From Castellaniella sp049671645 (GTDB lineage Bacteria; Pseudomonadota; Gammaproteobacteria; Burkholderiales; Burkholderiaceae_B): a stretch of 64,000 nt of DNA. The notes beneath the pieces were generated by a model. That model did not search any database, was not told where the DNA came from, and was given only the letters and a program-made list of their open reading frames with translations. A program made the translations under genes and the position numbers. Location of the stretch: contig NZ_JBATVG010000013.1 in assembly GCF_049671645.1 (NCBI RefSeq), positions 124,001-188,000 on the forward strand, in the 5' to 3' direction. Below, in pieces: positions 50,129 through 57,462 of this stretch (its first letter is position 1; every line of letters starts with the position of its first letter).

Positions 50129-50157
50129 ATGACAGTCTCAGTAAAACATGTTATATT
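50129..50157 (+). promoter_or_regulatory. Probable tRNA-Arg promoter
   Basis: ATGACA (50129-50134), 17 bp spacer, TATATT (50152-50157), ending 12 bp before the mature tRNA 5' end. Confidence 0.65.
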
Positions 50158-50169
50158 TACGCCTCTTTA

Positions 50170-50246
50170 GCGGCTGTAGCTCAGTTGGATAGAGTACTTG
50201 GCTACGAACCAAGGGGTCGTGGGTTCGAATCCTGCCAGCCGCGCCA
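50170..50246 (+). tRNA. tRNA-Arg (anticodon ACG)
   Basis: A 77-nt cloverleaf. The acceptor stem GCGGCTG pairs with CAGCCGC, with discriminator G and an encoded CCA. The D arm is GCTC/GAGT, the anticodon stem CTTGG/CCAAG with loop CTACGAA (anticodon ACG at 50204-50206), and the T loop TTCGAAT. The ACG anticodon is normally deaminated to ICG and reads CGU, CGC and CGA. Confidence 0.97.
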
Positions 50247-50274
50247 GAATTACCTAGCTTCACCAGCTAGTTAG

Positions 50275-50308
50275 AACCGCCTAGGGGCCAACAACCTAGG
50301 CGGTTTTT
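50275..50308 (+). terminator. Terminator after tRNA-Arg
   Basis: The stem AACCGCCTAGG (50275-50285) and CCTAGGCGGTT (50295-50305) followed by T residues. A smaller hairpin CTAGCT/AGCTAG (50254-50270) sits between it and the tRNA. Confidence 0.85.
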
Positions 50309-50330
50309 CTTTGACTGCGCCACAGAAACA

Positions 50331-50996
50331 TTAGTCTTCGTGATTTCCCACCGAGGCGAGGAACGCCATCAGTTCGGAAAAGCGTTGCGTATGCATCGTG
50401 ATGTGCGTTCGCATCAGATGGTCGACCGCCTTTTCGTCATGCTCCTGCAGGGCCCTCACAATGGCGCAATGCTCTTCGAACGACTGGCTGACTCGCGCCC
50501 GCAATCGCAACTGAAGCCTGCGATACGGCCGCAGCCTTCTGTGCAGGTTTCTGGCTTGCTCGGCCAAGCAACGGTTCCTGCTGGCGACATACAACAGTTC
50601 ATGGAACTTCTCGTTGGCGTAGTAATACGCATCCTGGTGATCCTCCGACAACGCCACGCGGCAGTTCTCGTTAGCGAGCGCCAATTCATCGAGATCCTCG
50701 GGCGACATGCGCCGGGCGGCAAGCCTTCCGCACATCGCTTCAAGCTCGGCCATCACCTCGAACATCTCGACAAGCAAAGGCGGATCGAATTGCGCCACGC
50801 GCGCACGCCGGCGCGGACGTATTTCGACAATACCCACTGAACCGAGCTGCAATAAAGCCTCGCGGATCGGCGTGCGCGATACCTCGAACCTTTTCGCCAG
50901 TTCTCCTTCCTCGAGATACTGACCAGGCTTGAGTTCGCCCGTCGCAACCATTTCCTCGATTGCATCGCGCAGGATTTCGGACTGCTGCTTCTTCAT
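50331..50996 (-). CDS. GntR-family regulator (FadR/FCD subfamily) of the TRAP/CoA-transferase cluster
   Basis: A 221-residue regulator. The winged helix covers about residues 5-70 (LKPGQYLEEGELAKRFEVSRTPIREALLQL). The all-helical FCD ligand domain follows, with FHELLYVASRN and EEHCAIVRALQEHDEKAVDHLMRTHI carrying its metal-binding His residues. It lies at the downstream end of the TRAP operon on the same strand, a usual place for a local repressor that responds to the imported organic acid. A 14-bp tandem repeat spans its start codon and creates a second upstream ATG. Confidence 0.9.
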   Translation of the reverse strand: MKKQQSEILRDAIEEMVATGELKPGQYLEEGELAKRFEVSRTPIREALLQLGSVGIVEIRPRRRARVAQFDPPLLVEMFEVMAELEAMCGRLAARRMSPEDLDELALANENCRVALSEDHQDAYYYANEKFHELLYVASRNRCLAEQARNLHRRLRPYRRLQLRLRARVSQSFEEHCAIVRALQEHDEKAVDHLMRTHITMHTQRFSELMAFLASVGNHED

Positions 50997-51013
50997 ATCT
51001 GCTTCTTCATATC
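50986..51013 (-). repeat. 14-bp tandem duplication over the gntR start codon
   Basis: TGCTTCTTCATATC occurs twice without gap (50986-50999 and 51000-51013). On the gene strand it duplicates the start codon. The upstream ATG (51010) opens a five-codon frame (M-K-K-Q-I) whose TGA overlaps the true ATG at 50996. Confidence 0.85.
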
Positions 51014-51046
51014 ACGGATTTTAATGGATCGCGGCGTACACCTCAC

Positions 51047-52699
51047 TCAGTCTCCTCCCAGTCCGGTGATCGGGCCGATCCGATCGAGGGCAGGCAGTTC
51101 GATCTGGATCGTGTCGGGATCGACCGTTGAAGCGCCGCTCTTGTAGACCATGACGATTTCCGGGAATACCACGAGGATCACGACCATCAGTATCTGGATC
51201 AGGATGAAGGGGATCGCTCCCCAGTATATTTGCCCCAGGGTCACCTTCGCCGTCCGCTTTCCGCTGACCTTGTCGATGTAGTCCTTGTCGGGCGCGACAC
51301 TCCTCAGGAAGAACAGCGAAAACCCGAACGGCGGATGCAGGAACGACGCTTGCAGATTGACCGCGATCAGCACCCCGAACCAGACTAGGTCGATGCCCAG
51401 CGTTTCGGCCGCTGGCGCCAGCAGCGGAATGACGATGAACGCGAGTTCGAAGAAATCCAGAAAGAAGGCCAACAAGAAGATCAGAACATTGACGACAATC
51501 AGAAAGCCGGTCTGCGCGCCCGGCAGGCCAAGCAACAGGTTCTCGACCCAGAGATGCCCCTCGACCGCATAGAACGTCAGACTGAACACACGGGCGCCCA
51601 CCAGGATGAACAGGACAAAAGTAGACAGCTTCCCTGTCACATCCATGGCCTGCTTCAACAAGTTCCAGGACAGTCTCTTACGGGACATCGCCATGACCAG
51701 CGCGCCCACAGCTCCCATGGCGCCCCCCTCGGTGGGAGTGGCCACGCCAAGGAAAATCGTGCCCAGGACCAGGAAGATCAGCACCAGCGGCGGCACGAGC
51801 ACAAAGATCGCCCGTTCCGCCAGCCTGGACAACAGGCCCGGCCGCAGCACGCGGCACAGCGCCGCCGCCAGAAAAGAGATGGCGGTAATCAAAAGGACCA
51901 GAATGACGACCTTCTCGTCCATGGGGGTATCGCCGGGCAGCTGGGTCTGCACCACGGCAACCGAGAGGACCGTGGACAGGACGACGAGCACCAGCAGCGA
52001 CCTGAGGCCGCTCCGTTCGGAGGACTCCCGCAGCATGACGGCGTCTCCGGGCATCGCCGGCGCCCAGGCGGGCTTCAGCACCGCGACTCCGACCGCAAAC
52101 GCGATATAGAGCGCAACCAGAAGGGCCGCCGGCAGAAAGGCCCCCGCATACATGTCCCCGACCGACCGGCCCAGTTGATCGGCCATGACGATGAGCACGA
52201 GCGACGGCGGGATGATCTGAGCCAGCGTGCCCGAAGCCGCAATCACACCGCAGGCGAAGCGCCGGTCATAGCCGTAGCGGAGCATGATCGGCAGGGAAAT
52301 CAGCCCCATCGAAATGACCGAGGCCGCGACGACGCCGGTGGTCGCTCCCAGGAGGGCGCCCACAAAGATGACCGCATAGGCCAGTCCGCCGCGTATCGAA
52401 CCAAAAAGCTGCCCGATCGTATCCAGCAGGTCCTCGGCCATTCCGCTACGCTCCAGGATAAGGCCCATGAAGGTGAAAAAGGGAATGGCCAGCAGGGTGT
52501 CGTTGGACATGATCCCCCATATCCGCTGAGGCAAGGCCTGCGCCAACGACGGCTCGAGCAAGCCTAGATGAATCCCCAGAGCACCGAATCCGATCCCCAC
52601 GGCAGCCAGGGAAAACGCGACCGGATAACCGAGCAACAGGACGATGACCAGCGCGCCGAACATCAGCGGCGCGATATTTTCAATCAGGAACTGAATCAT
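51047..52699 (-). CDS. TRAP transporter large permease subunit (DctM type)
   Basis: A 550-residue inner-membrane protein with about 14 helices, driving uptake of an organic acid with Na+ or H+. The hallmarks are LLAIPFFTFMGLILERSG, VGALLGATTGVVAASVISMGLISLP across 112-136, and SGTLAQIIPPSLVLIVMADQ. It is about 100 residues longer than most DctM proteins because of a loop and extra helices near residues 215-310. This long form goes with large TakP-like systems. It overlaps the small-subunit gene by 4 bp. Confidence 0.92.
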   Translation of the reverse strand: MIQFLIENIAPLMFGALVIVLLLGYPVAFSLAAVGIGFGALGIHLGLLEPSLAQALPQRIWGIMSNDTLLAIPFFTFMGLILERSGMAEDLLDTIGQLFGSIRGGLAYAVIFVGALLGATTGVVAASVISMGLISLPIMLRYGYDRRFACGVIAASGTLAQIIPPSLVLIVMADQLGRSVGDMYAGAFLPAALLVALYIAFAVGVAVLKPAWAPAMPGDAVMLRESSERSGLRSLLVLVVLSTVLSVAVVQTQLPGDTPMDEKVVILVLLITAISFLAAALCRVLRPGLLSRLAERAIFVLVPPLVLIFLVLGTIFLGVATPTEGGAMGAVGALVMAMSRKRLSWNLLKQAMDVTGKLSTFVLFILVGARVFSLTFYAVEGHLWVENLLLGLPGAQTGFLIVVNVLIFLLAFFLDFFELAFIVIPLLAPAAETLGIDLVWFGVLIAVNLQASFLHPPFGFSLFFLRSVAPDKDYIDKVSGKRTAKVTLGQIYWGAIPFILIQILMVVILVVFPEIVMVYKSGASTVDPDTIQIELPALDRIGPITGLGGD

Positions 52700-53292
52700 T
52701 CCGCATCCCCTTCCGTATGCGCTCCTTGGTCATCCCGGCTCTCGACTGCGCCATCCGGCACACGGGCCGTCAGATCCCGGGGATCAGGCCCCATGCCCCG
52801 CAAATACGCGACGCGCTTGACCAGTTCCGAGAGCCCTTGCAGGCCGAGCAGGAAAAACCCAGTAGGGATCAACAAACGAGCGGGCCAGATGATCAGGCCT
52901 CCTGTGTTCGAGGACACCTCCGCGCGCACGAACGACTCTACGAATTGAGGCCAGGAAAGCCAACAGATCAAGATCACCATGGGCAGGAGGAAGAAGATCG
53001 TCCCGAATATGTCGATCCAGGCCTGCGCTCGGCCGGACAAACGGCCCGCCAGCACATCCACCCGGACATGCTCGTTGCGCATCAGGGTGTACCCCGCCCC
53101 CAGCAGAAAGACGGCTGCGAACAGATACCACTGAATCTCCAGCAAACCATTGGAGCTATACCTGAACGTCTTGCGGATGACCGCATTGAACGCACTGATC
53201 AAAACCGTGATCAATACAAGCCGATACACCCATTTCCCGACCTGAGCGGACAAGCGATCCACGAACTCAGAGAAACACAGCAAAGCTCTCAT
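52696..53292 (-). CDS. TRAP transporter small permease subunit (DctQ type)
   Basis: A 198-residue membrane protein with four helices (about 20-40, 52-72, 92-112 and 134-156). LEIQWYLFAAVFLLGAGYTLMRNEHVRVDVL is the DctQ hallmark. The hydrophilic tail after residue 165 is long and charged. The start at 53292 has AGGGG upstream; a much longer frame would overlap the CoA-transferase gene. The ATGA overlap with the large subunit gene suggests translational coupling. Confidence 0.9.
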   Translation of the reverse strand: MRALLCFSEFVDRLSAQVGKWVYRLVLITVLISAFNAVIRKTFRYSSNGLLEIQWYLFAAVFLLGAGYTLMRNEHVRVDVLAGRLSGRAQAWIDIFGTIFFLLPMVILICWLSWPQFVESFVRAEVSSNTGGLIIWPARLLIPTGFFLLGLQGLSELVKRVAYLRGMGPDPRDLTARVPDGAVESRDDQGAHTEGDAE

Positions 53293-53377
53293 CTCAGAAC
53301 CCCTATGGGCAGCGCCGACGGAATCGGGCGGGACTCGCGACGCCCGCGCTCGATCCGTCCATGCGCGACGCGCGTCT

Positions 53378-54565
53378 TTACACCACGACGTTCCCGGCCA
53401 GCAGCGCCTGGATTTCGTCATCCCTGAAACCCCAACCCTCGAGCACCTCCGTCGAATGCTCGCCCAGACCGGGCGCCTGTGACACGGGCACCCGCGGCGT
53501 GTCGGACAGGTAGACGGGCACGTCCAGGATGCTGAGCGGGCCCGCCTTCGAATGATGGACATCCGCGACCATTTTTCTGCGCTTCACCTGGGGATCATCG
53601 ACGGCCTCGTCATAGCGTTTCACCAGTCCGCAAGGCACGGACGCCGCATTCAGGACGGACAGCCACGCCTCGCTCGTTCTCCTGCGAAACAGCGGCTTGA
53701 GCTCGGCCTCCAGAGCAGCCCGGTGGCGCACGCGCAGCGGCGGCGAGCTGAAACGCTCCTCGGCGAGCAAGGCCTGCACGTCCAAAGCTTCACAGAGCTT
53801 TTCCCAGAGCGCCTGGCTTGCCGCGCCGATGACCACATGCCGGCCATCGGCGCAGAGAAAGGCGCGGTACGGAGCGACATTGCGATGCGAGGACCCCAGC
53901 GGCTCGGGAACTTCTCCCAGGCCGAAATACCGGGAAGCCTCCCAGAGCGACCAGGCGATCGGGGTATCCAGCAAGGCGGAATCGACACGCTGTCCGCGAC
54001 CCGTGTGCTGCCGGGCCGCGAGAGCCGCAAGAATGCCTATCACCGCCCACATGCCGCAGCCATAGTCGGCGATGGGCTGGGACACCTTGACGGGCTCGCC
54101 GCCCGGCTCGCCGGTGATACCCATCAGCCCGCCCATCGCCTGCGCCACGATATCGACACCGCCCAGCCCGCGATAGGGTCCGTCCTGGCCGAAGCCGGAG
54201 ATCGAGCAATAGATGAGCCGGGGATTGATCTCGCTCAGCCTCTCATAGGAGACTCCCAGCCGCTCCGCGGTCCCCGGGCGGGAGCTCTCCAGAACGATGT
54301 CGGCGTCCTTGACCATGCGGTAGATGACTTCCCGCCCGCCGGGTTTCTTCAGATCGATGACAAGCCCCTTCTTATTGTGATTCATCATCTCGAACGGAAG
54401 CCCAACCCCCGCCTTCATCGGGCCGAAGCTGCGCACCACATCCCCATCCGGGGGTTCGATCTTGATGACGTCCGCACCCAGGCTCGCCAGCACGCTGCCC
54501 GCATACGGCCCTGCGATGAACCGCGTCATTTCCAGAACTTTGATACCTTGCAAGGCGGTGGTCAT
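53378..54565 (-). CDS. CaiB/BaiF family CoA transferase
   Basis: A 395-residue class III CoA transferase that moves CoA between carboxylic acids. ALQGIKVLEMTRFIAGPYAGSVLASLGADVIKIEPP across residues 4-39 is the family start. IADYGCGMWAVIGILAALAARQHTGRGQRVD carries the catalytic Asp (in PIADYG). It is encoded between the TRAP binding protein and the TRAP permeases, so it probably activates the imported acid to its CoA ester. The ATG at 54565 has GGAG 5-6 nt upstream. The substrate is unknown; no other degradation gene lies in the cluster. Confidence 0.92.
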   Translation of the reverse strand: MTTALQGIKVLEMTRFIAGPYAGSVLASLGADVIKIEPPDGDVVRSFGPMKAGVGLPFEMMNHNKKGLVIDLKKPGGREVIYRMVKDADIVLESSRPGTAERLGVSYERLSEINPRLIYCSISGFGQDGPYRGLGGVDIVAQAMGGLMGITGEPGGEPVKVSQPIADYGCGMWAVIGILAALAARQHTGRGQRVDSALLDTPIAWSLWEASRYFGLGEVPEPLGSSHRNVAPYRAFLCADGRHVVIGAASQALWEKLCEALDVQALLAEERFSSPPLRVRHRAALEAELKPLFRRRTSEAWLSVLNAASVPCGLVKRYDEAVDDPQVKRRKMVADVHHSKAGPLSILDVPVYLSDTPRVPVSQAPGLGEHSTEVLEGWGFRDDEIQALLAGNVVV

Positions 54566-54612
54566 TTTTTCTCCATGACTAATCCAAATCACAATATCGA
54601 AGCATCGGGGAC

Positions 54613-55728
54613 TTACTTGCCCGATGTTTTAGCGAGCGTCATGACATAGTGCTCGGCGGCGGCGTCGTTGATGGACGACCACAGGGACTGGCTCGACCGG
54701 AAGTCCTCCCAGTTCTTGTGGACCTTCGCGAACAGGGGATCGGCCTGCGCCTTTTCCCTCAAGAGATCCCCCGTCGCCTTGTACATGGCCTTGACGACAT
54801 CCTCGGGCCAGTAGCGCAGCTTGACGCCGTTGGCGAGCAGCCGCCGCAGCGCCGCGATATTCACGGCGTCGTACTTCGCGATCATCCTGGAACGAGACTC
54901 CGCGCTCGCCGTGGCGATCGCGGCCTGGTAGGAGGGCGGCAGGCTGTCCCAGCGACTCTTGTTCACGATGAAACTCAATTGCGCATCGAGCTCCAGCACG
55001 CCGGGGGAGTAATAGAACTTGGCGGCCTTCCACAAACCCAGTTTTTCGTCGTCGTGCGGGCCAATGATCTCGACCGCGTCGAGCGTGCCTTTCTCGAGGG
55101 AAGAATAGACGTCGCTATGGGCGATCTGCTGAGGCACCGCGCCGAGCCTGGCATAGACCTCGCTGACAAAGCCCGGGGTCCGGATACGCAAGCCTTTGAG
55201 ATCCTCCGCACCTTTGATTTCCGAGCGGAACCATCCGCCCATCTGCGCCCCCGTCCCCCCGCAAGGGAACTGCAGGACGCCGAATTGGCCATACAGCTCA
55301 CGCATCAGTTCAAGGCCGCCGCCATAGCTCATCCAGGCGTCCTGCTGGCGAGGCGTCATCCCGAAGGGCAGGCAGGTATCGAACACCAGGGCCGGGAGCT
55401 TGCCCAGATAATAGAACCCACAGGTGACCCCGCACTCGACCGTACCTTGCTGAACGGCATCGAGGACTTGATAGCCCGGAACGATTTCTCCGGCCGGAAA
55501 CACGCTGATCTCAAACTTCCCATCGGTCAATTCCTTGACCCGCCGCCCAATCTGCTCGATGCCGCCGTGTATCACATCAAGTGTCGTCGGGAAGCTGGAT
55601 ACCAGCCGCCACTTGATTCGAGGCTCGGACGCTGCGCTGACGGGCAAGGCGGCTCCCGCCATTGTCGCCATCGCCACTGCCGACCCGGTTCGTATGAATG
55701 CACGCCTGGACGTCTCATCCTTTGTCAT
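54613..55728 (-). CDS. TRAP transporter substrate-binding protein (TakP/DctP type), Tat-exported
   Basis: A 371-residue periplasmic binding protein. The signal peptide contains the twin-arginine motif SRRAFIRTG at about residues 7-15 and ends near PVSAASEP. FGMTPRQQDAWMSYGGGLELMRELYGQFG and AVEIIGPHDDEKLGLWKAAKFYYSPG resemble the TakP group, which binds 2-oxo acids or lactate with a cation. Family arginine and Trp residues in GGWFRSEI and LKGLRIRTPGF should contact the carboxylate. It is the first gene of the operon, with AAGGAG before the ATG. Confidence 0.92.
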   Translation of the reverse strand: MTKDETSRRAFIRTGSAVAMATMAGAALPVSAASEPRIKWRLVSSFPTTLDVIHGGIEQIGRRVKELTDGKFEISVFPAGEIVPGYQVLDAVQQGTVECGVTCGFYYLGKLPALVFDTCLPFGMTPRQQDAWMSYGGGLELMRELYGQFGVLQFPCGGTGAQMGGWFRSEIKGAEDLKGLRIRTPGFVSEVYARLGAVPQQIAHSDVYSSLEKGTLDAVEIIGPHDDEKLGLWKAAKFYYSPGVLELDAQLSFIVNKSRWDSLPPSYQAAIATASAESRSRMIAKYDAVNIAALRRLLANGVKLRYWPEDVVKAMYKATGDLLREKAQADPLFAKVHKNWEDFRSSQSLWSSINDAAAEHYVMTLAKTSGK

Positions 55729-55772
55729 GACCCGCTCCTTTGGTTTGTTGGATATTTTCTTTCACAATAAAG

Positions 55773-55801
55773 TGCATACACTTTTTTTGAAAGTGTATGC
55801 A
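55773..55801. promoter_or_regulatory. Inverted repeat upstream of the TRAP operon, probable GntR operator
   Basis: Perfect 12-bp arms TGCATACACTTT (55773-55784) and AAAGTGTATGCA (55790-55801) with a 5-bp spacer lie 45-73 bp upstream of the binding-protein ATG. FCD-type GntR proteins commonly bind short GTATAC-like palindromes. Confidence 0.55.
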
Positions 55802-55946
55802 TGATAAAAGCGGTGTTCTGCCATGTCAACATATCGACGCAGGCCGGCGCCCCTCCAGCATCGCAATGACGGACACGGGCGCCCGACAACCATCCGCACC
55901 GGAAAGTGGCCTATAGTGTGGCTCTCGTGCCATCGGAGACGCCCCC

Positions 55947-56888
55947 GTGCCCCCACCGCCCGCCAGCCCCGCTACCCGCCAGATTCTGGCCGGCGTATTG
56001 CTGCTGGTCGTCTCCATGTGGGCGCTATCCGGACTGGACGCCAGCGGCAAATACCTGATGGGCGAGGACATCGGCGTCACGCTGTTCGTGGTGTGCCTGG
56101 TGCGCTACGGGGTGCACGTGACGCTGACGATGCTCACGATCATCCCGATCCGGGGATGGAAGGCACTGCGCTGCAGCCGGCCACAGGCCCAGACTGCGCG
56201 CGGCCTGTCCATGCTGGCCGCCACCATGCTGTTTTTCACCACGCTGCATTACCTGCCGCTGGGCCAGGCTACCGCGATCAACTTCCTGGCGCCCCTGATC
56301 GTCTTGTCGATTGCGCCCTGGGCGCTCAAGGAACCTCCCTTCCTGTCGCGCTGGGTGGCTGCGGGGGTCGGGCTTCTGGGCGTGCTGGTGGTGGTGCGGC
56401 CGGGCTCGGGACTGGACCTGACCGGCACGCTGTTCGGGCTGTTGACGGCCTGCGCGCTGGCTTCGCAATACATCGCATCCCGCCGGGTGGCGGTCGACGA
56501 TCCCTACACGACGCTGATCTGGAGCGGCGCCGTGGGCAGCGTCGTCATGACGCTGGCCCTGCCCGTCTACTGGCAGGACATCGTGGCGCTGTTCGGGCGG
56601 CTGTCGGTATTCGAATGGCTGGTGCTCATGGGCACGGGGTTCTGGGGCTGCCTGGGGCATTTCCTGCAAATCCAGGCTTACCGGCGGGCGCCCGCCTCGT
56701 TGCTGGCGCCTTTCGTCTATTTCCAGATCGTCAGCGCCGCCGCGCTGGGCTGGCTGATCTGGGGACAATTTCCCGATCTCGTGTCCTGGCTGGGCATCGC
56801 CATCGTCTGCGCCAGCGGCATCACGATCGGATTCATCGAATGGCGCCGCAACGGCGCCGCTCGGGCCGGGGTCCCTCAGGACGCCTAG
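55947..56888 (+). CDS. EamA/DMT-superfamily transporter
   Basis: A 313-residue inner-membrane protein with about ten helices in two EamA repeats. SGLDASGKYLMGEDIGVTLFVVCLVRYGVH, LFFTTLHYLPLGQATAINFLAPLIV and SLLAPFVYFQIVSAAALGWLIWGQFPD are typical of RhaT/RarD-like exporters. The start is GTG at 55947 with GGAGA seven nt upstream. Its neighbours do not suggest a substrate. Confidence 0.85.
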   Translation: MPPPPASPATRQILAGVLLLVVSMWALSGLDASGKYLMGEDIGVTLFVVCLVRYGVHVTLTMLTIIPIRGWKALRCSRPQAQTARGLSMLAATMLFFTTLHYLPLGQATAINFLAPLIVLSIAPWALKEPPFLSRWVAAGVGLLGVLVVVRPGSGLDLTGTLFGLLTACALASQYIASRRVAVDDPYTTLIWSGAVGSVVMTLALPVYWQDIVALFGRLSVFEWLVLMGTGFWGCLGHFLQIQAYRRAPASLLAPFVYFQIVSAAALGWLIWGQFPDLVSWLGIAIVCASGITIGFIEWRRNGAARAGVPQDA

Positions 56889-56900
56889 TCCGACCGACGG

Positions 56901-57377
56901 CTACGCCAGCGCCAGTTGCGCAGCGCTCATCTGCTGTTCCTTGTCCAGCTTCATCTCCCGCATCAGGCTGGATAGTTTCTGGGTGGCCGCCATGAGCGCG
57001 CCGTTCAGCGCGCTCATCTGCGCCTGAATCTGCCGCAAGCGAGTGCGCTTGACCTCGGGATCCATCCCCTCGTCAGCCTGGGTTTCCCGCAAGTCCCGTG
57101 CCAGTTCGGCCAGTTTTTCCCGCAGGTCGCGGATCATGCGCAGCAGGTTCTTCACGGCATCAGGCAGATCGCTATCGTCGATGTCCCGGTAGCGGTTCGA
57201 GGCGCTCGACGCGACCTTGGACGACGCCGCGGACAAAGCCCGTCCCAGGTCGGAAATCGACGAACGGACCGGAGACGCCCCATCCGCCGACGCCTCTCCG
57301 GCAGGCGTCCTGCCGCCAGCCGGCGCAAGACCGATCGGCGGCGGAATGGCGAAAGAAAGCGGATCGAGAGGATTCAT
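56901..57377 (-). CDS. Hypothetical coiled-coil protein
   Basis: A 158-residue protein I do not recognise. Residues 1-50 are Pro/Ala/Gly/Ser-rich and look disordered. Residues about 75-145 are strongly helical with heptad-like spacing (LLRMIRDLREKLAELARDLRE, then RTRLRQIQAQMSALNGALMAATQKLSSLMREM), a probable coiled coil. No signal peptide or membrane helix is present. It is convergent with the EamA gene (12 bp apart). Codon use looks like its neighbours, which supports a real gene. A role as a small structural or secretion-associated protein is only a guess. Confidence 0.6.
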   Translation of the reverse strand: MNPLDPLSFAIPPPIGLAPAGGRTPAGEASADGASPVRSSISDLGRALSAASSKVASSASNRYRDIDDSDLPDAVKNLLRMIRDLREKLAELARDLRETQADEGMDPEVKRTRLRQIQAQMSALNGALMAATQKLSSLMREMKLDKEQQMSAAQLALA

Positions 57378-57462
57378 GGCGTCACTCCGGCTGCGGACCC
57401 CGGCAGGCGGAACACAGCTGGCGGCCCCATGTACGAAGTCTACGGCCGGATTGCGGCGGTCT

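Noticed and set aside
50247..50330. Attachment site of an integrated element after tRNA-Arg
   Set aside because: No second copy of the tRNA 3' end was found in the window and no integrase gene is present; the hairpins look like an ordinary terminator.
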